The notes under the pieces were generated by a model. That model was given only the letters and a program-made list of their open reading frames with translations, made no database searches and was not told the origin of the DNA. Positions 9,924-20,543 of a stretch of DNA of 64,000 bases are shown here, in pieces. The stretch is from Lactarius indigo (lineage: Eukaryota; Basidiomycota; Agaricomycetes; Russulales; Russulaceae), in NCBI GenBank assembly GCA_025766275.1, contig JAFKAC010000005.1:1488001-1552000 (forward strand). The letters are read 5' to 3'. The stretch's first letter is position 1. Every line of letters starts with the position of its first letter. The position numbers and the translations under genes are program-made.

Positions 9924-11816
9924 TCAAATGTCATCGGTTTTAACGATCCCCAGAAAGTTGCGCAGGTTCGCGAAAGCCGGTTCGGGAAGTGCTTTAGTAA
10001 GGATATCCGCGATGTTGTCTGAGGTGGCAATCTGCGTGACGACCAGTTTGTGGTTTTCAACGCATTCCCTGATCCAATGATACCGGACATCAAGGTGTTT
10101 AACTCGATCGTGGAATGCTTGATCACCGCTGAGGATCACGGCTGCTGAGTTGTCGCAAAGGAGCTTGGACGGGGTTTTGGGCTCGTGACCTAGTTCGGTG
10201 AGGAGACTTTGGAGCCAGATTAGTTCCCTGCTTGCTTCGGACACAGCTATGTATTCGGCCGCGCATGTGGAGGTAGCGACGGTTTTCTGCTTCTTTGATG
10301 ACCACGAGACCATGCCGCTGCCAAGTGAGAAACAGTACCCTCCGACTGATCGTCGACCTTGCGGGCCGGGGTCATTGGCGTAGTCAGAGTCGCTGTATCC
10401 CAGCAGGTTAGGTGGGTCACCGGTGCCGCTGAGCCGAAGCGCCCAGGATCTTGTCCCCTTCAGATAGCGCACCACGCGTACTGCGGCCTGCCAGTGTGTT
10501 TCTCGGTAGCAGTTGACAAAGCGAGACAGTTTGCTGACGGCGAATGCGATGTCGGGTCGCGAGCCACTGGCGACGTACATGAGTGATCCGACCAGGGAAC
10601 GGTATGGGAGTGAATCTAAGCGTTCTTGCTCCCCCTCGTCTAGCGGAGCCTGAGGGTCAGGAGGGATGAGCTGCGCGCCGTGTACCATTGGGGTGGCGGC
10701 GGGCCTGGCGTCGGATTGGTTGTACGTGGATATGATTTTGTCGATCAGAGCCGTTTGGCGGAGAAGGATGGTGCCGGCTTCTCTGTCGCGTATAAGTGCA
10801 ATCCCGACGATGAGCTTAGCCTCTCCGAGCGCAGATATTTGCCAGGCCGATTCCAGCTCAGAACGAAACAGCTCAGCCTCGGCATCGCTAGACGAAACAG
10901 CCAGCATGTCGTCCACGTGTACGGCTACGACGGTCATCGCGGTGGCGGTGCAGCGCGTGTATACGCACCATTCGCAGTCAGCACGGCGGAAGCCCCACGT
11001 CACGAACGAGGAGTGAAGCGTCTTGTTCCAGATGCGGGAAGACTGCTTCATACCGTAGAGGCCACGTTGCAACCTCCAAACGTGGTCCTCCCGTCCGGGA
11101 GCGGAGAAGCCCGGCGGTTGTTCCATGAACTGGACCTCACCCTCAGGGAGGACGCCGTTCAGGAACGCCGTTTTCACATCGTACTGTTGGATGCGCCAGT
11201 CGTTGTTGGCTGCAATGTGGAGGATGGTGCGCAGCGACTCGAGACGTGCGGTGGGGGAGGTCGTGTCAGTATAGTCCCGACCCCACACTTGCTGGAAACC
11301 CTTCGCGACCCAACGAACTTTGTGCTGTACGGGAACGCCCAGTTCGTCGCGTTTGAGGCGGCAGACGAACTTCCCGCGAAGGACTTTTCGATTCGGTGGG
11401 ACGGAGGATCGGGGAACCAGCTGGAAGACTTCCATCTCCTCCAGACTGCGGATCTCCGACCGGGCTCCTTCCATCCACGCATCGGCGTCGGCGGAAGCAA
11501 CTGCCTCGCGCCACGAAGGCGCGTCAGGGTCTTCAACGTCGACCAGAAACGCTGCTTCGTGCTCAGGGGGATCGACGGCATCACTGTCGCCGATCACTCC
11601 CACGGGCGCCGAAGCCCCCTTTTTTCGTGGCTCCAGGCCGTCGCAGGTCTCCTGTCTGGTGGGAGCTGGCACGTGGGTGCGCGGAGATCTGCGGGGAGCC
11701 GGATCAGGATCAGCGGGCTGCGGTGTAGACAATGGGACGTCGAGAAGCGGCTCAGCGTCGGCGATGTGCTCCAAAGGGTTCAGGATGACCCCAGGATGGA
11801 GTGGGCGGGGTGATTC
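9924..11816 (-). CDS. Outer Copia pol: reverse transcriptase and RNase H
   Basis: Minus-strand frame of about 630 codons. It contains a Copia-type reverse transcriptase, with VRWVAKGF and DVKTAFLNG followed by the catalytic box VHVDDML, and a C-terminal RNase H with SDSDYANDP, TCAAEY and HLDVRYHWIRE. It is in the same frame as the protease-integrase frame upstream, separated only by one TAG codon at 11817-11819. No ATG is needed because this part is normally made as a polyprotein. The frame ends 40 bp from the 3' LTR. Confidence 0.93.
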   Translation of the reverse strand, partial: ESPRPLHPGVILNPLEHIADAEPLLDVPLSTPQPADPDPAPRRSPRTHVPAPTRQETCDGLEPRKKGASAPVGVIGDSDAVDPPEHEAAFLVDVEDPDAPSWREAVASADADAWMEGARSEIRSLEEMEVFQLVPRSSVPPNRKVLRGKFVCRLKRDELGVPVQHKVRWVAKGFQQVWGRDYTDTTSPTARLESLRTILHIAANNDWRIQQYDVKTAFLNGVLPEGEVQFMEQPPGFSAPGREDHVWRLQRGLYGMKQSSRIWNKTLHSSFVTWGFRRADCEWCVYTRCTATAMTVVAVHVDDMLAVSSSDAEAELFRSELESAWQISALGEAKLIVGIALIRDREAGTILLRQTALIDKIISTYNQSDARPAATPMVHGAQLIPPDPQAPLDEGEQERLDSLPYRSLVGSLMYVASGSRPDIAFAVSKLSRFVNCYRETHWQAAVRVVRYLKGTRSWALRLSGTGDPPNLLGYSDSDYANDPGPQGRRSVGGYCFSLGSGMVSWSSKKQKTVATSTCAAEYIAVSEASRELIWLQSLLTELGHEPKTPSKLLCDNSAAVILSGDQAFHDRVKHLDVRYHWIRECVENHKLVVTQIATSDNIADILTKALPEPAFANLRNFLGIVKTDDI

Positions 11817-13554
11817 CTAAAGGTGTTCAATGAATCGGACGTGAATACTGTCGATGATCCGCCCAGTTTGCCTGTTCCAGCATCTGTATGCCTTCGAATT
11901 CGGCGTGTAACCGATCAGCGTGCACTCAACAGATCGTGCGGCAATTTTCGGATGGGAACCAGGGATCAGCGCATACACGCGGCAGCCAATTTCGCGCAGG
12001 TGTGAAAGAGTGGGCTTCTTCTCGAACCAGAGTTCGAAAGGAGTGCGTCCCCCCAGTGATCGCGAAGCGGTCAGTGTGGTCAGATAGGATGAAGTCATAA
12101 TGAATTCGTCCCACATCTGCAAGGGAGCGCCGCAGGCCAAGCGCATGGCGTGCGCCTTGTCCATCAGCGTTCGATGGAGGCGTTCAACGTGGCCATTTTG
12201 TGCGGATGTATGTGGAGCGGTGAACTGATGTGTGACCCCCCGATCAGCACACCAGCGAGCCATGTCCGCAGAGTGGAGTTCTCCATTGTCTGTCAGCACA
12301 AAACGAAGCTTGTCGCCGGTTTGCGTCTCAACTGCGACCAGCCAGTCGCGGAATGCGGCGAAAGCGTCAGACTTCGCCTTGAGTAGGCGGGTCCAATTGT
12401 AGCCAGAATAGTCGTCAACGAAGTTCATTATGTAACGGAAACCTGAGCGTGACATGACTGAGTGTGGCCCCGACAGGTCAATATAGACGCGCTCCATCCT
12501 TTTCGCCGCCCGTGCTCCCTCCCGTTCCTTCGGTATGGGGGTGCGCGCCTGTTTACCACGGACGCAATGGTCACATGCTTGCGGGGCAAGTGACATGTCA
12601 ACGGGCATACCTGCGGCGGTTCCATTCCGGGCCATGTCTAGGACTGTTCGGTGATTCGCGTGGCCCAAACGTCTATGCCATGTCTCCAGATCGGGGATGA
12701 CGTGGAGGCCCGGTAACGCGATGTCAGTATTGGCGGGGATGCTGGCGGTCTGGACGATGGTGCTTGGAAGGGCGTAGAGGTTGCAAGGGCCGGGCATGCA
12801 ATCCGCAACGACCTTCTCGTCCTTGTCGGTGAGCTGGCAGTGGCCGGAGCGAAAGACCGTGGTATAGCCGAGCTGGTTGAGTTGATGGATGGACACAAGT
12901 CGAACATTGGCGTCTGGCACGAAAAGGACATTCTGTAGTTGCAGTCGCGCGTTGGTTTCGGGTAGGAGTAAGTCGACGGTGCCGATCCCCACTGCGTACA
13001 CCGTGGCGTTTCCCACACCCGAGATTTTTCGCGGTTCGCTGAGCTGCGTGATAGAGCTGAAATCTGCGTGTAGGCAGCTGATGTGGCTCGAAGCCCCCGA
13101 GTCGAGGAAGAATGGGAAGTCGGACGGGTGGCTGAGCAGCGCAGTTTCGTGCTCAATTGAGGCGATGAGCATTGTGTCAGTGTCCAATGGCGTGTCAGCG
13201 GAGTTGGCTGGTGCCCAGTCAGGTGACCCCCCCTGATCGGGAGTGTCCACAGAGGGTTCAGGAGTTGTGGCGATAGCGGCGCTGACTTTGCTATCAGGAC
13301 GATAACGGACGCCCCCGATCCAGAGACATCCATCATCGTCGACCCTTAGAGTCGAGCTCGGGCTTTGTGCGTTCCCCGGGCTCCGGGCCGGTTCCCCTCT
13401 CCCGCGCAGTCGCGATGACTCTCGAGCAGCGCGCTGTCGCGTGATCGCCTCGAACATGGAAAGACCTTCCATCTTTCCGCCTGGGGCCACGCAGAATTCG
13501 ATGGTGTGCCCGGTGCGTTTGCAGTTAGGGCATAGGGTGGTTCGCAGTGGCATG
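11817..13554 (-). CDS. Outer Copia zinc knuckle, protease and integrase
   Basis: Starting at the nested insertion junction, this frame opens with a CCHC zinc knuckle (CPNCKRTGHTIEFC), the end of gag. A retroviral-type aspartic protease motif FLDSGASSH and the pre-integrase HHCC zinc domain (HRRLGH ... CDHC) follow. The integrase core has its acidic triad in IDLSGP, LTDNG and NGHVERLH. It ends at an in-frame TAG after FIEHL; the downstream codons continue the same frame into the linker and reverse transcriptase. The stop is either an inactivating point mutation or a readthrough site; I favour mutation because Copia elements of this type normally have one uninterrupted frame. Confidence 0.92.
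13550..13554. repeat. Target-site duplication GCATG of the inner Copia, left copy
   Basis: GCATG here and at 20539-20543, just outside the 399-bp LTRs. Joining at one copy restores the outer gag reading frame (LPAY-MPLR). Confidence 0.93.
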
Positions 13555-13953
13555 TGTTGAAACGTGATAAGTACGTAAGGACCTTATCTATAGCAGTTAC
13601 GACATTACTGTACTATATGTACCATATTAGGCAGTCACGATATGTACAATAGCGGGCGTATCATGTCCCGTGATGAGGAGAAGTCCTATGACTATCTCAG
13701 AAGGGCAAAACACATTAAGCGTGTGTAAAAACGCGATATTGTGGACGCCTTTACTCATCACTTAACCGCAAATGGACATGGTGGGGCCATAGAGCATAAA
13801 TACCCTCCTATGTGGGGAGAGAGGCGAATACAGAACATCACCCACTTTGCTTGTGCACATTCTCCTCTCTCATTAGTCTCTCAACCTACTCAAAGGTGAG
13901 AACGTCCTTCCTGCGTGCTGCGCTTTGGCCTATAAGGCTTTTGCTGTGCAACA
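13555..13953 (+). repeat. Inner Copia 5' LTR
   Basis: 399 bp, TG...CA ends. It differs from the 3' LTR at two positions by direct comparison (GATATGTAC against GATACGTAC, and GCTGTGCAACA against GCTGCGCAACA). A TATA-like GCATAAATACC sits near 13793-13803 and may be the promoter. Confidence 0.96.
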
Positions 13954-13967
13954 GGTTATGGGCCCTG
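13954..13967 (+). other. Primer binding site of inner Copia
   Basis: GGTTATGGGCCCTG starts immediately after the LTR. It is complementary to the anticodon arm of initiator tRNA-Met, the internal (half-tRNA) primer type known from Drosophila copia. The same 14 bases flank the 5' LTR of the outer element. Confidence 0.75.
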
Positions 13968-14329
13968 TTACAGGGCTTGCCGCTGCACTTCTAGACGAAG
14001 TTGCACCTGGTGGTATCGCACTCCTACCCTCTGTATCTATGAACAGAGTGGTAACGAGAAAACAGCGAGCAGACCCCGGGAGGCACCCTGGTTCATAACA
14101 GACCCAGTATTGTACTCTAGAGGAGTACATAGACTTGGCCCACTGTCTAATGTTGACATGGTCGAGCAGTTCTTTTGGCATAGACAATTGGTAGTCTGCA
14201 AAGACCAATGTCTGCTACAGAATACGTTCTGTAGCCGAAGGGATTAATGCTGGTTTTATTATCTCACTCAGTATTATGATGAAAAATTCTAAATACTGAC
14301 GTACTATAAAGCCAACAGATTTACCAACA
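13968..14329 (+). other. Inner Copia leader before gag-pol
   Basis: About 360 bp of untranslated leader, where packaging signals would lie. A near-palindrome GGGCCCTGTTACAGGGC overlaps the primer site, and no open frame of note is seen. Confidence 0.5.
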
Positions 14330-17300
14330 ATGTCTTCTCAATTAACTACTCTTGTCTCCGTCTTCGATGGCTCTAACTGGACCCTTTGGTCCAATGCCAT
14401 GCAAGCCTTCTTCATGTCCCAAGGTCTCTGGGGTTATGTCGATGGTTCTATCCCTCTCGACACCACTGCCACCGCTGAGATTCAAGCTGCTTGGCGTCGC
14501 AGTGATGAAATGGCAAGGGGTAATCTTACCCTTCGCCTTTCTCCTGCTATCCAGCAAGCTGTCACCGGCACCTCTGCCAAATTGCTCTGGGATGCTGTAC
14601 AAGATCGCTATGGAGCGGTCTCTTTGCCACGCATTTACAAGGATTTTAAAGAAGCAGTTTCTATTCGCTTCAATCCTAACCAAAACCCAGTAGCAACTTT
14701 CGAGAAAATGGCTGCCGCCTTCTCTCGACTTGGTGCTGTTACTATTGGCACTGCTCCTAATCAAACAACACTTGCGATATCTCCTCCCCTTCAGGCTTTG
14801 ATAGCCATGTCCGCGCTTCCACAGAAATGGGAAAACCTTATCCCCATTATCTGTAGCGGTGTTGCAACCGCTGATCTCAAACTTGCTTCAGTTTCTGGCA
14901 TAGTTATTGGCCAGTTTGAAACTGAAACTAATCGTGGACAGCATAAGGGAGCCCATAACGCGCAGAAACTCTCTGCCGTTAAACGCAAGCGCGAAAACCC
15001 TCGCTTTTCGAAGCAGGGTGGTCAGCAGCAGCAGCCTTCCTCTTCCAATACCTCTGGCCCGTCTTCCCAGCAGCAGCCTAACCGGCAGCGCGGAGGACGA
15101 GGCTCTGGACGAGGCAAAGGAAAAGGCAAAGGCAAAGCGCGTGGCGGCGCTCCTCAGCATTCCCACATAGCCTCTGTAGCCGCATTATCTCCGCCCACTT
15201 CTCACAAGGTGATTCATATTGGGTCATCTGGCGTCTCTACTCGCACAGAAGTCGAATCCTCTTCGCCTCAGAGGACTCCTGGCTTCTTTCCCTCCGTCAA
15301 TACTGCTATGACGCTCGCAGAGCGGCTGAATGTACCAGCTACAGTTCAGACCGCGAAGACACTTGAGCAGCGTTTCGCCGATGTGGACGCTCAGATGCGC
15401 CCTCGGATCGATAAATTTATTGACGAAGAGTATGACTCCGATTTCGACATTGACATGACGCGAGCACCCCCTGCTGGCGCTCGACCCATTGTCGACATCA
15501 AGAGTCTAGACGACTCTGAGATTGCCGCCTATTGTAGTGAGTCTTCAAACGCTCTACAATTAGACTTGAGTGATCTAACTATATCGGATGTTGACTCGGA
15601 TAAAGAAAACCGAGCTCCGACACCGGAATATGTTGATCCGGAGGCAATTGAGGCTGAAGAGATAACAAAAATGTGGGAACAACCCTCATTTACTGGCGCT
15701 GGTTCTATTCCAAAAGTTTCTTCTGCGGAGCTAATTCTTGCCGCATGGACTAGGAATCAGCAATATTTATATGACCATGGGCTTCCTATGCACCCTGACT
15801 TCGGTACTTTGATATCCCCGTCAGGATCGCGTTCTATAACCCCCGAACATTTTCTAACCGGTCCAGATGAGGTCCTGGATTGGGGTTCCGATGAAGAAGA
15901 GTACGTTACTCCTTCATTTTGCCTATTATGTGCTGATCACGTTACAGAATTAGTCCAGCCCCCAAAAAATCTAAGGGGTGGCAGATCTAACTGTAACGTA
16001 TTAGAGTCACATGTAAAGAAGTTGCCTGAAATGTACAATTATACTAGTGCTCTTCTCGATTTTCTTGAGTGTGAGCACAATGAGTACTTCAGTCAATGCG
16101 CAGAATGTTTGAAGCGTACTAAAAATATGTGGCTTCTTGACTCAGGAGCCTCAGCGCACTTTACCAATAGTCTTAGTGATTTTATTGAGTATAAGTCGCT
16201 AGCCAAGTCTGACAGAATACCTGTCAAAACCGCGGCTCACATGATATATGTTGAAGGAGTTGGTACTGTCTTGCTAGAGCATTATATCGCAGACAAACTT
16301 GTAACTACACGAGTTTATCCAGTCTTTCACATACCTTCTATGAGCACACGGTTACTATCAATGGGAGTATTCCTACAGCAAGGATTGCGCGTTTTGGGGA
16401 ATTCGCAGCATATAGACTTGCTAAGAAAAAATAAAGCAATTGTCCAATGTAAACCCCTTATTCACGGGCAATCACTATTTTGGCTAGACGCCTCTATATC
16501 TAATCTAACTGAGTTAGATTACGCCAACATATCTGCATTGCACAATGTAGATTATGACCTTATGCATCGTCGCCTCGGACATCCATCTAAAGAGGTTCTA
16601 AGACGATCTAAGGAGAACACTAAGGGTTTCCCTGATGGGATTATAATTCCCACCTCTGATAAACTATGCCCAGGATGTGCGCAAGGCAAAATGCCTGCAG
16701 CATCTCATCCTCCTTCCGAGACTAGGGCTAAAGCCTCTTTTAGTCGGATTCATTCCGATCTAAAAAGCTTCCCTATACCGTCATATCACAAGTACAAGTA
16801 TTTTATCGTCTTCTTCGACGATTATACTTCTTTTGCTTGGATCACTCTCTTATGGGATAAAGCCTCCGCTATTACTGCTTTAAAGCAGTGGCTTGCGTTG
16901 ATTAAAAATCAATTTGACGCTACCATAAAAGAGTGGATGTCTGATGCTGGCGGTGAATATAAATCGGATGCTTTTCTAAAGCAGCTAAAGGATGCCGGCA
17001 TTACAGTGCTACAGTCCACGCCACATACCCCACAGCAGAATGGCCGCGCTGAGCACTTTATGCGTACAGTCATGGACAAAGCTCAGGCCATGCGCCTTGA
17101 TGCTTGTTTACCTCAGAGTTGGTGGGAATTTGCAGTTTTGCATGCTACACATTGTTATAATAGAACTCCAATTAGTCGCCTTCAATGGCAGACCCCCTAT
17201 GGACTATTATACAATGAGAAACCTGACATTGCTCATCTTCGAGTCTTTGGATCAGGTGCTTATGTCCATATCCCTGAAGCTCGCCGGGTGAATAAACTTT

Positions 17301-19573
17301 CTCCTAAAAGCGAACTTATGATCTACCTTGGTAGGGGATCTGGAATGAAGGCTGATGTCTTCATGCGCACTCCTAATACCTTATTTTACTCGGACAAAGC
17401 CCTCTTTGATGAAGCATTGTTTCCTAAATGTCCATCGGACAGTGTTAGGAGTAAACCCAAAGGTGTTACTCAGTTAGATGATACAGCTTCTGATGATGAG
17501 CTGTTAAATGACGATACCACTCCTGGTGTTGATGACGACCCTCCACCTGAGCCTCCTAAAGTGAGGAGCGCTCCACAGGCCCCTGTGGCACCTCCTCCTA
17601 GTATGTCTACTGGAGGAAGTGGATCGCAGCTACCTCCGCCTTTACCGCCGCAACCCGTACCAGGTCCTAGTCAGCCTAGGAGGTCGGCGCGTACAAGGAA
17701 ACAAACTTCTCGTCCAGATAATGTCTATGGAGATAGGCCTCCTACTACGATTATTCGTGACATTGAGCGGACTCGCACATGGCGACAATTGACTGGTGAT
17801 CAGCCGAGTAGCTCTCGGTTGCGTTCACGTCAAGATCAGACGGTACCAGGAGATTTTCCTGAGCAACCCGAGTCTGGTCCTCCTCGTGCTTCGGGTGATA
17901 ATCCGCACCTTTCGGACGATGAAGTAGAGCAGCAATTGCTCACCCGCCTTGCTCAGGAAGGGGGAGTCAAATTTCTAGATCTTCTGCTAGCCAAAGCAGT
18001 TTCACCAACAGATCTAGACGCACCTGATACCTCTAATATTCGAGAATGGACTTATCGAGACATTCTAAAGATGCCAAGCGACTCTCAGGAGGAGTGGCGT
18101 AATGCGTGCAAAGAGGAACTAGCTTCCCTTCGCAATCGCAAAGTCTATGAACTTGTTAACCCGCCGAAAGGCAGAAAGGTTATCAAGAATCGATGGGTTT
18201 TTGACTTAAAGTCAGATGGCCGAAAGAAAGCCAGGCTGGTTGCCAAAGGTTTTTCTCAGGTTAAAGGCATTGATTATGACGAAATATTCTCGCCTGTGGT
18301 ACGGTTTGAGACTGTCTGGATGATGCTTGCGCTTGCAGCGCTTAAAGATTGGCACATCTCTGGACTAGACGTCAAAACAGCATTCCTGTATGGTGACCTC
18401 GATGAGGAACTCTACATGGAACAACCTGAAGGGTTTAAAATCCCTGGTCAACAAAACAAAGTGATGCGCCTTAGAAAAGCCATTTATGGACTTAAGCAAG
18501 CTGCTCTCGCTTGGTGGAGAGCGCTAGATAAGTCTATGGGTACTCTAAGTTGCACACGTCTACAATCAGACTCAGGTCTTTTTGTAAATGAGGAAAAGAC
18601 AATTGTCGTAATTGTCTATGTTGATGATGTCCTCTTCCTCGGAAAAAATAAAAAACATATTGATTCCCTGAAGCAGCGCTTCATGAAGATCTGGGAATGC
18701 AGAGATCTTGGAGATACCAAGGAGTTTCTTCGAATGCGCATACTACGATCTAAGGGTAGAATCCTCATTGATCAACAGGACTACCTTCAGAAAGTACTAC
18801 AGCGCTTCAAACTGATTAACGCCAAATCAGTACCAACTCCATTACCGGAAGGGTATCATCCTACTCCTAATAAGGAATCTGCATCTCCAGAACTTCGCGC
18901 TTCATACCAACAAGTAATAGGTTCACTCCTATACATAATGATTGGAATGCGACCAGATATTGCTTATGCTGTTACCAAAATGGCGCAGTTCGCTGCCAAC
19001 CCATCTGAGGACCACTTAAAGCGTGCACTTTACATATGCCGCTATTTACTTGGCACCTCCAATTATACTTTAGCCTATGACGGCAAAAGTGATGGTGGTA
19101 TAATAGCATACGCGGATTCTGATTGGGCCTCAGATCCAGTCACTAGAAAGTCCACTACGGGCTACCTAGTAAAAATGGCAAATGGAATATTCTGCTGGAA
19201 TTCGAGAGCACAAAAATCAATTGCGCTCTCATCCACTGAAGCAGAATATATGTCGCTGTGTGATACAAGCAGACAGTTGGTCTGGATACGTTCGCTCTTT
19301 CTTGAGCTAGGAATAAATCTAGAACCAATTCCATTATGCGGAGATAATCAAGGCTCCATATTTCTATCTTCTAATCCGGTTCAAGAAAAACGGATTAAAC
19401 ATATCGATTTGCGTCACCACTACATACGTGAAGTAATTCGAGATAAGAAGATAGAACTATTCTTTATAGAAGGAGCTGAGAACCCCGCAGATCTTTTTAC
19501 TAAGAATCTGGGTCGCATTAAGTTCCTTAAATTCAGGGAACAGCTTGGGCTGGAGTTTCACTCGCCCACGTGA
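14330..19573 (+). CDS. Inner Copia gag-pol polyprotein (1747 aa), intact
   Basis: One uninterrupted frame. Residues 1-210 resemble a Copia gag (FDGSNWTLW, LWGYVDG). Residues about 225-280 are an RGG/GKGK basic tail and I see no CCHC zinc knuckle. Residues about 340-600 form an unusual acidic region with cysteine pairs (CLLC, CAEC). The protease is DSGASAHF at residue 604. The pre-integrase HRRLGH (about 746) and CPGC follow, and the integrase acids are near 809 (SDLK), 870 (SDAGGEY) and 907 (NGRAEH). The reverse transcriptase has YVDDVLF near 1430 and the RNase H has ADSDWASD near 1595. No stop or shift is present, so the element could be active. Confidence 0.97.
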   Translation: MSSQLTTLVSVFDGSNWTLWSNAMQAFFMSQGLWGYVDGSIPLDTTATAEIQAAWRRSDEMARGNLTLRLSPAIQQAVTGTSAKLLWDAVQDRYGAVSLPRIYKDFKEAVSIRFNPNQNPVATFEKMAAAFSRLGAVTIGTAPNQTTLAISPPLQALIAMSALPQKWENLIPIICSGVATADLKLASVSGIVIGQFETETNRGQHKGAHNAQKLSAVKRKRENPRFSKQGGQQQQPSSSNTSGPSSQQQPNRQRGGRGSGRGKGKGKGKARGGAPQHSHIASVAALSPPTSHKVIHIGSSGVSTRTEVESSSPQRTPGFFPSVNTAMTLAERLNVPATVQTAKTLEQRFADVDAQMRPRIDKFIDEEYDSDFDIDMTRAPPAGARPIVDIKSLDDSEIAAYCSESSNALQLDLSDLTISDVDSDKENRAPTPEYVDPEAIEAEEITKMWEQPSFTGAGSIPKVSSAELILAAWTRNQQYLYDHGLPMHPDFGTLISPSGSRSITPEHFLTGPDEVLDWGSDEEEYVTPSFCLLCADHVTELVQPPKNLRGGRSNCNVLESHVKKLPEMYNYTSALLDFLECEHNEYFSQCAECLKRTKNMWLLDSGASAHFTNSLSDFIEYKSLAKSDRIPVKTAAHMIYVEGVGTVLLEHYIADKLVTTRVYPVFHIPSMSTRLLSMGVFLQQGLRVLGNSQHIDLLRKNKAIVQCKPLIHGQSLFWLDASISNLTELDYANISALHNVDYDLMHRRLGHPSKEVLRRSKENTKGFPDGIIIPTSDKLCPGCAQGKMPAASHPPSETRAKASFSRIHSDLKSFPIPSYHKYKYFIVFFDDYTSFAWITLLWDKASAITALKQWLALIKNQFDATIKEWMSDAGGEYKSDAFLKQLKDAGITVLQSTPHTPQQNGRAEHFMRTVMDKAQAMRLDACLPQSWWEFAVLHATHCYNRTPISRLQWQTPYGLLYNEKPDIAHLRVFGSGAYVHIPEARRVNKLSPKSELMIYLGRGSGMKADVFMRTPNTLFYSDKALFDEALFPKCPSDSVRSKPKGVTQLDDTASDDELLNDDTTPGVDDDPPPEPPKVRSAPQAPVAPPPSMSTGGSGSQLPPPLPPQPVPGPSQPRRSARTRKQTSRPDNVYGDRPPTTIIRDIERTRTWRQLTGDQPSSSRLRSRQDQTVPGDFPEQPESGPPRASGDNPHLSDDEVEQQLLTRLAQEGGVKFLDLLLAKAVSPTDLDAPDTSNIREWTYRDILKMPSDSQEEWRNACKEELASLRNRKVYELVNPPKGRKVIKNRWVFDLKSDGRKKARLVAKGFSQVKGIDYDEIFSPVVRFETVWMMLALAALKDWHISGLDVKTAFLYGDLDEELYMEQPEGFKIPGQQNKVMRLRKAIYGLKQAALAWWRALDKSMGTLSCTRLQSDSGLFVNEEKTIVVIVYVDDVLFLGKNKKHIDSLKQRFMKIWECRDLGDTKEFLRMRILRSKGRILIDQQDYLQKVLQRFKLINAKSVPTPLPEGYHPTPNKESASPELRASYQQVIGSLLYIMIGMRPDIAYAVTKMAQFAANPSEDHLKRALYICRYLLGTSNYTLAYDGKSDGGIIAYADSDWASDPVTRKSTTGYLVKMANGIFCWNSRAQKSIALSSTEAEYMSLCDTSRQLVWIRSLFLELGINLEPIPLCGDNQGSIFLSSNPVQEKRIKHIDLRHHYIREVIRDKKIELFFIEGAENPADLFTKNLGRIKFLKFREQLGLEFHSPT

Positions 19574-20130
19574 GCTTGAGCAGCTCAACGCTATGGTTGG
19601 AGGTAGAATAAGAAGGGTTTTTCGTAGCTTCTCCGTGTACATCGTTTCTTCTTTCCCAGTAATAGGGAATACATAAGAAATGAGTCACGAACGACTTGTT
19701 CTTCTCAAAGAACTGTACAAGCTTATTGAGTCTGATGACCCTAAGCTTTTATGATTTCTGAGAAGACTGTCCCGCGAGAGTTGTTCTCTCACAAATCATA
19801 AAAGTTTATTGAGTCATCCGACTCTAAGCCTTCTATGGTTTTGTGTCAAACAACCCTGGTATTCTTACCAGAAGGAAGCTCATACATCCTGTTCTATCAC
19901 CAGCATAGTGTAACTGCTCACTAAACCGAGGATCGACGACCATTGTTGGGGTTAAGCGTCCCTTTGATTTTATCAAGGGATGTTGCTATAATCCCGCACC
20001 CAATCCCCTATACATCCCTCTGACATTTGAGGATCGAAGCATCCTTGGTCGATGTTTATTACCGATCCTTCTATACAATGTCTTTAATGTAAGGTCATTG
20101 CTTAGACGCGCTTTACTAGCTGCACTAAGC
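19574..20130 (+). other. Inner Copia 3' untranslated region with hairpin
   Basis: No gene. A 12-base perfect inverted repeat, CTTTTATGATTT and AAATCATAAAAG, spans 19746-19804. The surrounding sequence holds a degenerate direct repeat (TTATTGAGTC ... CTAAGC twice). Confidence 0.55.
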
Positions 20131-20139
20131 AAGGGGGAG
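20131..20139 (+). other. Polypurine tract of inner Copia
   Basis: AAGGGGGAG directly precedes the 3' LTR, matching the tract of the outer element (GAGGGGGAG). Confidence 0.85.
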
Positions 20140-20538
20140 TGTTGAAACGTGATAAGTACGTAAGGACCTTATCTATAGCAGTTACGACATTACTGTACTA
20201 TATGTACCATATTAGGCAGTCACGATACGTACAATAGCGGGCGTATCATGTCCCGTGATGAGGAGAAGTCCTATGACTATCTCAGAAGGGCAAAACACAT
20301 TAAGCGTGTGTAAAAACGCGATATTGTGGACGCCTTTACTCATCACTTAACCGCAAATGGACATGGTGGGGCCATAGAGCATAAATACCCTCCTATGTGG
20401 GGAGAGAGGCGAATACAGAACATCACCCACTTTGCTTGTGCACATTCTCCTCTCTCATTAGTCTCTCAACCTACTCAAAGGTGAGAACGTCCTTCCTGCG
20501 TGCTGCGCTTTGGCCTATAAGGCTTTTGCTGCGCAACA
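20140..20538 (+). repeat. Inner Copia 3' LTR
   Basis: 399 bp, 397 of 399 identical to the 5' LTR, followed by the GCATG duplication at 20539-20543. Confidence 0.96.
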
Positions 20539-20543
20539 GCATG

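Larger units (their letters stand above)
13555..20538 (+). mobile_element. Inner Copia LTR retrotransposon, nested in outer gag
   Basis: A 6,984-bp element with 399-bp LTRs (TGTTGAAACG ... GCAACA), a primer site directly after the 5' LTR, one intact 1,747-codon polyprotein, and a purine tract directly before the 3' LTR. All parts needed for an autonomous Copia element appear intact. It lies opposite in orientation to its host element and must be the youngest of the three insertions. Confidence 0.96.

Noticed and set aside
10680..11813. A 377-residue plus-strand open frame
   Set aside because: It lies exactly opposite the outer Copia reverse transcriptase frame and its composition mirrors the antisense of that coding sequence; no domain.
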